From assembly GCA_035315125.1 (NCBI GenBank), contig DATFYI010000097.1, positions 1 through 21,907 of the forward strand: 21,907 bases of DNA, read 5' to 3'. The stretch is from DATFYI01 sp035315125 (lineage in GTDB: Bacteria; Chloroflexota; Anaerolineae; Anaerolineales; Anaerolineaceae). Shown here one piece after another: positions 8,201 to 14,713 of the stretch. The notes beneath the pieces are model-generated. The model did no database searches and was not told where the DNA came from. It was given only the letters and a program-made list of their open reading frames with translations. The translations under genes were made by a program, and so were the position numbers. Position 1 is the first letter of the stretch; every line of letters starts with the position of its first letter.

Positions 8201-8943
8201 GCATTATCAGGCACCTGGCTGACTGTAGGCGCTGTTGATGAGATATAAGCTGTATATGGATCCAATGCAAAAATACGTTGTTGGTAGGTTTTAGCATCTT
8301 CTGCTCTGGATGTACCTGGAAGTATTTCAACCAGGAGCCGGTTAGCTTCATAACAAAATGGTAATTTACTGACCAATCTACTACAAGTTTCAGTGGCTTC
8401 GACTTTTTGGCCTGAAGCGTAATAGGTTTGTGCTAAAACTACTTCCAAATCTACCCGCTCAGGATCTTCGGCAAGTGCAGCACGAATTTCAGCAATCGCC
8501 TGTGGATAGAGTTCTCCGCGTGCATACAACCGGGCTAAAGCGCCTCGTGTTAACCGTACTTTAGGAGGTTCGACACCATCGCGTCGTCCATAAAGTCGGC
8601 GCAGTTCATCTTGAACAGCAGTGTTGGCGGGTTGCACCTCGAAGGTACGTTCCATATGCCAGATAGCGGCATCAAGATTGCCTTCGTCTTCGCGGATGAT
8701 ACTCATCCCAATTTGAGACACAAAATCATCTGGAAAAACCGAAAGGACACGATGTAGAACGTCAGCCGCTTCGCTGTAACGCTGGCTTTCAAGGTAAGCT
8801 TTCCCCAGCATCCGATAAGTATCGATATGTTTTGGGTAATATTTCAGAATGTGCTTACAATGCGCAATGGCTTCGTCGGTTTGCCCGTGTTCGATTAAAC
8901 CATCAATTTCCTGAATATATAATCTCAAAGAAATTTTTGCCAT
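5260..8943 (-). CDS. Very large TPR protein with acidic linker and repeated P-x-W-L motifs
   Basis: The product has 1227 residues in three parts. Residues 1-230 are tetratricopeptide helices (for example TDEAIAHCKHILKYYP and YSEAADVLHRVLSVFPDD). Residues 240-1140 form a long linker rich in Glu, Pro, Ser and Thr and almost certainly disordered. Residues 1143-1227 are another TPR pair ending LQDALDAYTKAEELLR. The linker carries about 15 copies of a short motif, P-(D/E/A/T/V)-W-(L/I/V/M), often followed by xxLE. Copies lie near residues 267, 285, 336, 372, 463, 487, 512, 596, 876, 923, 953, 982, 1012 (His for Pro), 1042 and 1069; nearly every linker tryptophan is in one. There is no signal peptide or membrane segment, so it is probably cytoplasmic. 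A GGGAG site precedes the ATG. It lies between rpoD and ndk on one strand. Both ends look like protein-binding platforms; the actual role is unknown. Confidence 0.85.
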   Translation of the reverse strand: MAKISLRLYIQEIDGLIEHGQTDEAIAHCKHILKYYPKHIDTYRMLGKAYLESQRYSEAADVLHRVLSVFPDDFVSQIGMSIIREDEGNLDAAIWHMERTFEVQPANTAVQDELRRLYGRRDGVEPPKVRLTRGALARLYARGELYPQAIAEIRAALAEDPERVDLEVVLAQTYYASGQKVEATETCSRLVSKLPFCYEANRLLVEILPGTSRAEDAKTYQQRIFALDPYTAYISSTAPTVSQVPDNAITLDHLDWEPAQESAQQQPEWAKTVGIDLGEAEEPLPDWLTPMPTPPTSPNEEAVPEEITSTEQLGNLISSEPEAIVSNSPSEDQIIPDWMKTAGWAQSIAGETEVTSVPEGTFEEEIAPADIPDWLQSFAPSDDSAQEQKSPEEPENLETADNILPSQPSEAVNHQINPVLSTTEGTQPEAEEGMTQPETEAVPESSGPITSIEAESPPSEALPDWLKGLETGEKFEDKVKSEDEEIPAWLSDLGGKESSQIETAKAPAEELPEWIKQTSEEIPVDELTSEPQNAIAKEEHYPEPPEISQEQVPTGSTGAVNEVDAAMACLESLAAKQGAEEGTLTTIPEERLETPPEWVQREMVSNTPATNETIPDTTQPEQSLEETTPVTQSVEQTESIVSETEAAPAEAVSSEGLTLSSQQPEQNEPAPAEAEAARTPAPAVQETEIVAQTLEHIEPVISEITVPLTEIGRGLENPQVQVAEPGLNVETPPVINPDINVESPTGDAGLQTEIPVEPVSESSSENVMEVPLPSIESQPIPAQSIETQQVLTEEQPVSVPVVEEQPVSAPVTEEPSIEPVLQEEIPAAEVAQKVEPPQPDFSTDDGFAWLEALAAKQGADEATLIFAPEERSEVPPTWVSQSKTAPLAETPADQVSDESPETESETNYKSVSKTPESLGIGLPDWLKSDDFIQQEESIEPFDQEKQSTDSSLPDWLKEIETEEPLSDNPTEPVEETAAQVIPDWLQEVNIEAETPVTNEAPQTVEAKEESLHEWLESLEKNPEEEPKITLEESTFIEPAPLPEWLQGLEETSSQAAETTPETGKSEEVPVWVNELDNLSVEEIKPGVTKELVFPSDQQSVEPETSTESIPESIEQPESIQSENIVPAVTTGSAETLEPSIPSLDNETLLSEAQTALDKGKLKEALLAYTQLISSGQLLDETVHDLRDALYRYPVDIGLWQALGDAYVRSNHLQDALDAYTKAEELLR
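6304..6420 (-). repeat. Second copy of a duplicated 39-residue module in the TPR protein
   Basis: Codons 842-880 encode FAWLEALAAKQGADEATL, then PEERSEVPPTWV. This matches codons 562-600 (7144-7260), which encode ACLESLAAKQGAEEGTL, then PEERLETPPEWV. Both copies contain LAAKQGA and end in a P-x-W-V motif. The DNA has diverged considerably, so the duplication is old. Confidence 0.7.
6511..6570 (-). repeat. 30-bp tandem repeat inside the TPR gene linker
   Basis: Two adjacent 30-base units (6511-6540 and 6541-6570) share 24 positions, and the first 20 bases differ at only one. They encode the ten-residue repeat around EEQPVSVPV and EEQPVSAPV. The period is a multiple of three, so the frame is kept. 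Confidence 0.75.
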
Positions 8944-9036
8944 TGAATTGATCTCCCTTACTTAGTATGCACCAAAAATTCGGTTTAAGCAAGTCATCCA
9001 TGATACCAGAGCAAAATGATTGTCCAATTAAGAGAA

Positions 9037-9069
9037 ATGCCAGCGAAGGTCATAAATCCTTGCTGGCAT
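9037..9069 (-). terminator. Terminator after rpoD
   Basis: On the minus strand ATGCCAGC / GCTGGCAT pairs perfectly over 8 bp and is extended by AAGG/CCTT past a single bulged base. It is followed by TTCTCTTAATT. It lies 22 bases past the rpoD stop codon and before the TPR gene, so it should separate the two transcripts at least partly. Confidence 0.7.
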
Positions 9070-9091
9070 CATTGTAGAATATTTTATTTTA

Positions 9092-10312
9092 TTAATCACC
9101 CAAATAATCACGCAGTTTTCTACGAATTGAGGGGTGGCGCAATCGGCTGAGGGCTTGCGCTTCAATTTGGCGAACTCTTTCACGTGTAACGCCCATCTTC
9201 CGTCCCACTTCTTCGAGAGTATAGGCCTGTCCATCGAGCAATCCATAACGAAGTTGCAAGATGCGTACCTCTCTTGGAGGAAGCGTGTTTAATACTTCTT
9301 CCAGGTGTTCACGCAGTAGATTATAGGTAGCAGTATCATCAGGAGGTGATGCCTCATCGTCTTCAATGAAATCACCCAAAACAGAATCCTCTTCGTCGTC
9401 GGTTGGAGTTTCCAGGGATAATGGGCGTCTGGCAACCTGGATCATGTTCTCTACTTTTTTGGGTGGAACATCTAACGATGTCGCCAATTCTTCTACAGTT
9501 GGTTCTCGCCCCAACCGCTGAGTTAGCTGATGTTGGACACGCAGCAGCTTATTGATTTGATCCCCCATATGAACTGGAACGCGAATCGTCCTGCCCTGGT
9601 CTGCAATTGCGCGAGTCACTGCTTGACGGATCCACCAGGTAGCGTAGGTGCTGAATTTGTGACCACGCCTGTAATCAAACTTTTTGGTGGCCCGGATCAA
9701 ACCGATATTCCCTTCCTGGATCAAATCTAAGAATGGAACACCTCGACCCATATATTTTTTTGCAACACTGATTACCAAACGTGAGTTTGCCGTAATTAAA
9801 TGTTCACGAGCAGACCAGCCATCCTCTATAAGCCTACGTAAATCCAAACGCCGACGATTGCTGACATTTGTGCGCGCCAACTCCTCGCGTGCCATCCTGC
9901 CCCGTTCAATACGTTGAGCAAGATCGACCTCTTCTTCGGCATTTAACAGAGGAACCCGGCTGACTTCCTTCAGATAGAGCCCAATCGTATCATCTGTGTC
10001 GATATTTGCCAGATCATCAAAGAAGATTTCTTGGCCAGGCGCTTCGGCTTCTTCTTCTACTTCATCCTGTTCTAAATCCTCTTCACTGGGTTCCTCAGTT
10101 GTAACATCTTCAACATAACTTATGCCTGCGCTCATCAGTGCAGCGAAGGCCTCTTCCAGTTGTTCAACATCCTGTTCAGCTTCAGGGAAGAAATGCAAAA
10201 TATCGTCAATTGTTACGTATGATTTTTGTCTTCCCAATTCGATCAATCGCGCAATTGCAGGATATTCTTCTTCTTCATCATCATCCACAACATTAATCAA
10301 CTCATCATCCAT
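9092..10312 (-). CDS. rpoD: RNA polymerase principal sigma factor (sigma-70, RpoD/SigA)
   Basis: This sigma factor directs core RNA polymerase to housekeeping promoters. Regions can be read in order. Region 1.1-like sequence spans residues 18-67 (IARLIELGRQKSYVTIDDIL), followed by an acidic stretch to about 100. Region 1.2 is at 107-138 (DDTIGLYLKEVSRVPLL). Region 2 is at 170-249, including the -10 recognition helix KFSTYATWWIRQAVTRAI. Region 3 is at about 250-300. Region 4 is at 330-404, with the -35 helix VTRERVRQIEAQALSRLR. The presence of regions 1.1 and 1.2 and the 406-residue length mark a primary rather than alternative factor. The region between 1.2 and 2 is short, as in many SigA proteins outside Proteobacteria. 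The ribosome binding site is weak. Promoters in this window with TTGACA/TATAAT-like boxes are consistent with such a factor. Confidence 0.97.
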   Translation of the reverse strand: MDDELINVVDDDEEEEYPAIARLIELGRQKSYVTIDDILHFFPEAEQDVEQLEEAFAALMSAGISYVEDVTTEEPSEEDLEQDEVEEEAEAPGQEIFFDDLANIDTDDTIGLYLKEVSRVPLLNAEEEVDLAQRIERGRMAREELARTNVSNRRRLDLRRLIEDGWSAREHLITANSRLVISVAKKYMGRGVPFLDLIQEGNIGLIRATKKFDYRRGHKFSTYATWWIRQAVTRAIADQGRTIRVPVHMGDQINKLLRVQHQLTQRLGREPTVEELATSLDVPPKKVENMIQVARRPLSLETPTDDEEDSVLGDFIEDDEASPPDDTATYNLLREHLEEVLNTLPPREVRILQLRYGLLDGQAYTLEEVGRKMGVTRERVRQIEAQALSRLRHPSIRRKLRDYLGD

Positions 10313-10391
10313 GACTCGCCAATATCCTCTTCCCGTTCTAGGTATTTTTTATAATACAAAGCACGTATTATTTATGCATATGTGTCACTTT

Positions 10392-10420
10392 AGAATACAC
10401 ATTTTTGAACTTAAAATCAA
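10392..10420 (-). promoter_or_regulatory. Possible rpoD promoter
   Basis: On the minus strand TTGATT and TATTCT are separated by 17 bases, about 80 bases upstream of the rpoD ATG. Each hexamer matches consensus at four positions. The surrounding 138-base gap is AT-rich, so a chance match is possible. No clear terminator for the upstream ABC operon is seen in this gap, so rpoD may also receive read-through transcription. Confidence 0.35.
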
Positions 10421-10450
10421 TAGTATTTGACTACAAAACTTTAAAGATTC

Positions 10451-11119
10451 TTACGGTATTGTTGTTGAAGTAGTTTCAGCCGGAGCCGGGGTTAAAGTCA
10501 TTGTCGGTGATGCAGGTGGTTCAACAGTTGAGTTGGTTGCACTTGGTGGTAATAAACCAGTATTTTGGCTGGTGGGTGTCGCCATTACCAGATTACTTTC
10601 AGTAAACAGGCTTATAAGATTATCAATCGTTCCTTTGTCGATAATTACCGGATTGTTTTTATTGAGCTGTACATAGTAACCACTGCTAATTGAAGTAAGC
10701 GCGCCGATGTGGAGTATGTTTTGATTTCCCGAATCATCTTGCAGCGTAATTGTATTCGAAGGGTTTGTCAGCCCGAAACTATCCAATGAAAGAGGGCTGT
10801 TTAATCCTTCAGTAACCGTCAAACCGGTAATGGTAAAAAGCAACTCCTGTACTTTTCCTTGATCAGGTGATTTTCCTGGGATATTTGTAAAACCCCAGGT
10901 GTTGTCGGGGTTACGTTTTAATTCAATATTGCTCCCGGTGCTACTTTGGATCTCGACCATAACCAGTTTATCGGCCGACACATTACTAAAAATCGGTGGC
11001 AATAATGTTGCCGTCGGTGTCACGTTGGCATTACTGATAGGATGTTTATCCAGATAAAAAACCAGTCCAACGCCAACAATAAATATTGCAAGTAAAATCC
11101 AGGTTGAACGACGAATCAT
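10451..11119 (-). CDS. DUF4340 domain protein, membrane-anchored, Gld-cassette partner
   Basis: The product has 222 residues. A hydrophobic segment at 7-24 (WILLAIFIVGVGLVFYL) acts as an uncleaved signal anchor or signal peptide. Residues 45-175 match the DUF4340 style: strands such as KLVMVEIQSSTGSNIELKRNPDNTWGF, then a region with TLQDDSGNQNILHIGALT and SSGYYVQLNKNNPVII. Residues 180-222 are a Pro/Thr/Ser tail of low complexity. The start lies two bases after the GldG-like stop, with GGGGG just ahead, so translation is probably coupled. DUF4340 proteins commonly follow GldG-like genes in ABC-2 cassettes; their molecular role is not established. It should sit outside the membrane facing the GldG-like domain. 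It is last in the operon. Confidence 0.8.
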   Translation of the reverse strand: MIRRSTWILLAIFIVGVGLVFYLDKHPISNANVTPTATLLPPIFSNVSADKLVMVEIQSSTGSNIELKRNPDNTWGFTNIPGKSPDQGKVQELLFTITGLTVTEGLNSPLSLDSFGLTNPSNTITLQDDSGNQNILHIGALTSISSGYYVQLNKNNPVIIDKGTIDNLISLFTESNLVMATPTSQNTGLLPPSATNSTVEPPASPTMTLTPAPAETTSTTIP

Positions 11120-11121
11120 CT

Positions 11122-12669
11122 TTACCCCCTGCGCCTTCGCTGCAACCAGGTCGTTATACCGAAAAAGATGACCAAACCTGGCATGACAAATACCGATCCC
11201 AAGAGAAGCAACCCGGTAATTATATCGCTGGGTGGAACCAATACCCTATTTGTGGGGGTTTTTGCCGTGAGGTTGATCAGATTATTTTGTGAAGCAGCCC
11301 AATCGATTGAATTGATGATGAAATCACTATTGCCATAGGCTTGAAAATTCTGATCGTTGGCAAAATCGGCATTGCCGATCACAACCACACGGGCATTTGT
11401 TTGAGAGTTTGATCCTGCCACTGCCAGAGAAACCGGTCCCATCAAATCTTTGCTTTTGTCAGGAGATAATTGCTGATTATTTTGTAAAGCCTGAATGTCA
11501 GTCTCACCCCAGGCCTGATCGGAAGTTATCGCTAATTGTGTAAGGCTAATATTGGTTGGGGCCGTTCCAGCTGAAATGCTATGGGCGGTCGGAAAAACAG
11601 TTACCACTGTTAATTTTTGGGTAATCGGATGACTTCCATATGAATTTGTAACCGCCACAACGGGGGGGTTTACATTCGGATCAACGACAATATTATTACC
11701 TGATTCTATTCCCCAGGTTGTTGCGAGATAGTCTGCTAATGGATCTTTACTGTTCGGTGTTTGCATCAGTGCTGGTGGGTTTGATAAATAAACTAAGGCT
11801 TTTCCATTTGCCAGATAATTTTTTATTAAACTCACTTCGTTATCTGATAATGGTATTTTGGGGCCCGCAATAATTATTGCCAGGGCATCACTGGGGATCT
11901 CGGAGCCACTTAATAAATTAAGGGTCTGAATGGTATAGTTTTTCGCAGTAAGAGTAGCTTTTACCTGACTGTAAGCGTTATTTCCGCTACCGTTCGGATC
12001 ATATTCACCGTGACCGGTTAAGAAATAGACCGTTCGCTTGCCTGGGTTTGCCAATCGAATTAGAGCAGAAGTGATATCCTGTTCAGTTGGCGAAGTGACC
12101 AATTCCTGGCGTCCATCCATTTTTAAAACCACGGTGCTATCTTGCGTGACATGATCGGCTTGCGCTTGAACCGGATTGGCCTCTGGATCGAGAAATTTAA
12201 AATCAAACTCATTAATACTTTTGTTTTTAAAGTTTTCTAGAAGTTGGCGAGCAGTGTTAGTATCGGACGCCCGGCTGGTATAGTATGCATAAGCCATTAC
12301 CGGTTGTTTGAGACTCGCTAAAGTTTTTATCGATTCTGGGGCAAGCGAATTTACTTGATCTTGTGTAAGATCCCAGCGGGGTGCATTCTTATAGCCAATA
12401 TAATTGATAACTACGAGTATTCCAATAAACGCAATCGTCATAACCAAAGCATTGCTGCCATATCGTGCCTGACGCCCGCTCAAACTGGTGCGTACACGTT
12501 CAGGATCAAGAAGCGCAAAAGCGGCAATTCCTAAAACAGCCACGCCCAGGCTTATTTGAATTGGCAAAGTAAAACTTTTTTGAACGATATAAAAGCCGCC
12601 AGCTACCAAAATCGCCAGGAGAGATAGATATAAACCAATTGGGGCGTATTTTTTCAATTGCGGGTTCAT
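11122..12669 (-). CDS. GldG-like ABC transporter auxiliary membrane protein
   Basis: A 515-residue protein of the GldG / ABC-transport auxiliary family. Three membrane segments lie near residues 8-28, 36-54 and 74-94. A large extracytoplasmic region follows (RWDLTQDQVNSLAPESIKTL, then KRTVYFLTGHGEYDP). One C-terminal membrane helix lies near 480-502, before a basic RRRRG end. The family motif around LTxDxxxSLxPxT and the GHGE segment are visible. ATG 12669 is preferred to an in-frame GTG three codons earlier. GGAGGTG stands six bases before the ATG and would overlap the GTG. The ATG shares one base with the permease stop codon (TAATG), a strong sign of coupled translation. In Bacteroidota, GldA, GldF and GldG are needed for gliding; outside that phylum the substrate is unknown, so only the family is claimed. 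Confidence 0.85.
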   Translation of the reverse strand: MNPQLKKYAPIGLYLSLLAILVAGGFYIVQKSFTLPIQISLGVAVLGIAAFALLDPERVRTSLSGRQARYGSNALVMTIAFIGILVVINYIGYKNAPRWDLTQDQVNSLAPESIKTLASLKQPVMAYAYYTSRASDTNTARQLLENFKNKSINEFDFKFLDPEANPVQAQADHVTQDSTVVLKMDGRQELVTSPTEQDITSALIRLANPGKRTVYFLTGHGEYDPNGSGNNAYSQVKATLTAKNYTIQTLNLLSGSEIPSDALAIIIAGPKIPLSDNEVSLIKNYLANGKALVYLSNPPALMQTPNSKDPLADYLATTWGIESGNNIVVDPNVNPPVVAVTNSYGSHPITQKLTVVTVFPTAHSISAGTAPTNISLTQLAITSDQAWGETDIQALQNNQQLSPDKSKDLMGPVSLAVAGSNSQTNARVVVIGNADFANDQNFQAYGNSDFIINSIDWAASQNNLINLTAKTPTNRVLVPPSDIITGLLLLGSVFVMPGLVIFFGITTWLQRRRRG

Positions 12670-13400
12670 TAACGCCACCTCCGTGTTTCAATTGAAATTG
12701 TTCCAAGAAATAGTGCCAGGCAGGTTACGCTAAGATAATAAATAACATCTTTGAGATCAATGACGCCGACATAGAACGAGTTATAAAAATGCTGCGAAAG
12801 ATCAAGATAGTTCAATAGACCCCCCGCTGTGCTGCCTACGGCCTGAGCTGGAAGTCCGATAAGCCAGAAAATGAGTAAGATACCCAGGCAAGCAAAAAAT
12901 GCAGCGATTTGATTGCTGAATAAAGATGAGGTGGCTACTCCGATTGCGATAATAGCAGCCATTAGTAGAAGAAGACCAAGATAGCTGCTGATCAGAACAC
13001 CCTGATCAATACCCGGTTTTACAAGCATATTAAGTACGAGGGGATAGATCCAGGTAATGATTAGAAGCGTTACAATAAATAAAAACCCTCCTAACCATTT
13101 CCCGACAATCAATTCTGAATCTCTAACCGGTGCAGTCAATAAAAGTTCCATCGTTCCGGTACGGTTTTCTTCAGAGATCATCCGCATGGTTATAGCGGGG
13201 GTTGTGAAAAGGAGTATTGTAACAAGCGGACCAACGACTATGTCAATTCCAGGTGCAAATTGCTGAGCAATTGCAGCCTGGATATTTGCGTAGAATATTA
13301 TCCCGATAATCAAAAAGATCATAAATGCGACCGCATACGCGACTGGACTTATAAAATATTGTTGATACTCCTTGCGGGCGATAATCCAAATATTCCGCAT
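12669..13400 (-). CDS. ABC-2 type permease, GldF-like
   Basis: A 243-residue integral membrane protein with six hydrophobic segments, the usual ABC-2 topology. The N-terminus MRNIWIIARKEYQQYFISPVAYAV is the typical cytoplasmic helix before membrane segment 1. The stretch EENRTGTMELLLTAPVRDSELIVGKWLGG is the conserved ABC-2 coupling region between segments 2 and 3. The gene starts six bases after the ATPase stop, with AAGG from the end of that gene serving as ribosome binding site. It ends in a TAATG overlap with the GldG-like gene. It would form the membrane channel for the ATPase encoded upstream. Direction is probably export or surface assembly, as for other ABC-2 systems, but no substrate can be named. 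Confidence 0.9.
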   Translation of the reverse strand: MRNIWIIARKEYQQYFISPVAYAVAFMIFLIIGIIFYANIQAAIAQQFAPGIDIVVGPLVTILLFTTPAITMRMISEENRTGTMELLLTAPVRDSELIVGKWLGGFLFIVTLLIITWIYPLVLNMLVKPGIDQGVLISSYLGLLLLMAAIIAIGVATSSLFSNQIAAFFACLGILLIFWLIGLPAQAVGSTAGGLLNYLDLSQHFYNSFYVGVIDLKDVIYYLSVTCLALFLGTISIETRRWR

Positions 13401-13406
13401 ATTCGA

Positions 13407-14378
13407 CTACCTTTCTTCAATGTTTATTTCAGTTTCTGAAATTTCCTCGCCAACATTTCCCACTCCTTCGTCTCTGGTAAGCTGTAAGAAGATTTCCTCA
13501 AGATTAATTGTGGCGGGTTGTAACTCGATTAAATCGAAGCCGGATTGAACGACTGCCCGAGCAACCTGGGCACGCGCATCTTCACCGGGCGCCGATTCAA
13601 ATTCAAGTGTGTCATCTGCTTTTGTGAAAATATTTATGACACCTGAGATTTTGGATATGTAAGGGATCGCATCTGCAATTTCGCCTTTAATTCGGATCGT
13701 TACACGTTGAGCACCGGAAAGGCGGGCTTGTAGTCGTTCAGGTGTATCTTCAGCAACAATTCGACCTTTATTAATGATCAAAACTCGATTACAAACTTGT
13801 TGTGCTTCCGAAAGGATATGAGTTGATAGAAGAACTGTACGTTCTTCGCCAATTTCTCTTACAATTTTGCGCACTTCCACAACCTGTGCTGGATCCAAAC
13901 CGATAGTGGGTTCGTCCAGGATAAGGACATCGGGTTTATGAAGCAATGCCTGAGCAAGACCGATGCGTTGGCGCATACCTTTTGATAAATTGGCTATGTA
14001 GCCTTCGGACCTTTCTTCCATTTGTACCAATTCCAAAACCTCATCGACGCGATCTTCTGCGTTCTCAACCTTTCTTAAATCGGCCATAAACATCAAATAA
14101 TCGAAAACAGTCATATCGTCATATAGCGGGACGGTCTCCGGCAAATACCCTACTATTTTACGAACTTCTAATGAATTTTCAATTACGTCAAAGCCGCCGA
14201 TTTCAACTTTTCCAGAGGTAGGGGGCATATAACCGGTTAAAATCCGCATCGTGGTCGTTTTGCCGGCTCCATTCGGTCCTAGAAAACCAACAATCTCTCC
14301 CTTGTTAACCTCGAAATTCAGGTCATTGATCGCGCGGCGAGAGCCGTAATCTTTCGTTAACCCGGAAACACGTATCAT
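13407..14378 (-). CDS. ABC-2 exporter ATP-binding protein, GldA-like
   Basis: A 323-residue nucleotide-binding subunit. Walker A is GPNGAGKTT (residues 34-42), the Q-loop region is VGYLPETVPLYDDMTV, the signature is LSKGMRQRIGLAQAL, Walker B is VLILDEPTIGLDP, and the switch histidine is in STHILSEAQQ. A C-terminal extension of about 100 residues (RVTIRIKGEIADAIPYISKISGV and onward) is common in ABC-2 ATPases of the CcmA/GldA class. It is the first gene of the four-gene operon, with AAAGGAG a suitable distance before the ATG. The operon has a clear promoter and a structured leader, described separately. The protein acts at the inner membrane face with the GldF-like permease. Confidence 0.93.
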   Translation of the reverse strand: MIRVSGLTKDYGSRRAINDLNFEVNKGEIVGFLGPNGAGKTTTMRILTGYMPPTSGKVEIGGFDVIENSLEVRKIVGYLPETVPLYDDMTVFDYLMFMADLRKVENAEDRVDEVLELVQMEERSEGYIANLSKGMRQRIGLAQALLHKPDVLILDEPTIGLDPAQVVEVRKIVREIGEERTVLLSTHILSEAQQVCNRVLIINKGRIVAEDTPERLQARLSGAQRVTIRIKGEIADAIPYISKISGVINIFTKADDTLEFESAPGEDARAQVARAVVQSGFDLIELQPATINLEEIFLQLTRDEGVGNVGEEISETEINIEER

Positions 14379-14514
14379 TTTTTTTCGTATCTCCTTTAAA
14401 TTAAATAAAAATTATGCCTTTGATAAAGGCAAAGGGTTGAAATAATTCCCTTTAATTTGGTCGTTAATCAAGATCCTCTGATTCAAGACAAAATAAACGG
14501 CTCTGCAGAGCCGT
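14379..14514 (-). promoter_or_regulatory. Structured leader of the ABC/Gld-like operon, possible attenuator
   Basis: This is most of the 335-base gene-free stretch between the divergent ABC operon and hppA. Reading the minus strand from the predicted start, there are three elements. First is an 18-bp palindrome followed by TTTATTTT. Second is AAAGGG / CCCTTT with an 11-base loop (14453-14431). Third is TGCCTTT-ATC-AAAGGCA (14431-14415) followed by TAATTTTTATTT. The third resembles a weak terminator just before the AAAGGAG site. The 5' AAAGGG arm could also pair with CCTTT of the third hairpin, so alternative folds are possible. The rest of the gene-free stretch (14515-14713) holds the two divergent promoters and nothing else recognised. 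Confidence 0.45.
14497..14514. repeat. 18-bp perfect palindrome at the predicted start of the ABC operon transcript
   Basis: ACGGCTCTGCAGAGCCGT equals its own reverse complement. As RNA it forms a 7-bp stem with a TGCA loop. Its first base falls about six bases past the -10 box of the minus-strand promoter, so it would occupy about +1 to +18. It could be an operator or a 5' hairpin. Confidence 0.7.
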
Positions 14515-14519
14515 ATAAC

Positions 14520-14549
14520 AATATACATCAATATACACTTTGAAGTCAA
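14520..14549 (-). promoter_or_regulatory. Sigma-70 promoter of the ABC/Gld-like operon
   Basis: TTGACT and TATATT on the minus strand are separated by 18 bases, each with five of six consensus matches. The predicted start lies near 14514, giving a leader of about 136 bases. Confidence 0.55.
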
Positions 14550-14594
14550 TAACTTTATTAATACTCTAATAAAACACTAATCTCTTTAAATTTG

Positions 14595-14622
14595 TTGACA
14601 TTTTGCAGAATTGAAATAAAAT
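14595..14622 (+). promoter_or_regulatory. Sigma-70 promoter of the pyrophosphatase gene
   Basis: A perfect TTGACA is followed after 16 bases by TAAAAT, five of six consensus matches. The start would be near 14629, with a leader of about 85 bases. It points away from the ABC operon promoter, with about 45 bases between the two -35 boxes. Confidence 0.6.
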
Positions 14623-14713
14623 TAGAAAATTGGGATTTTTTGCCGTTTATAATTGATTCGATATTCATTTCCCCGGTATTGTAATTAAAATAATTTATTA
14701 TATTGGAGGGAGT

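Noticed and set aside
12670..12678. GTG start three codons before ATG 12669 for the GldG-like gene
   Set aside because: The Shine-Dalgarno GGAGGTG overlaps the GTG itself and is well placed only for the ATG.
14648..14653. Perfect TATAAT upstream of hppA as an alternative promoter
   Set aside because: No -35-like hexamer lies 15-19 bases upstream, while TTGACA-N16-TAAAAT just before it is a better pair.
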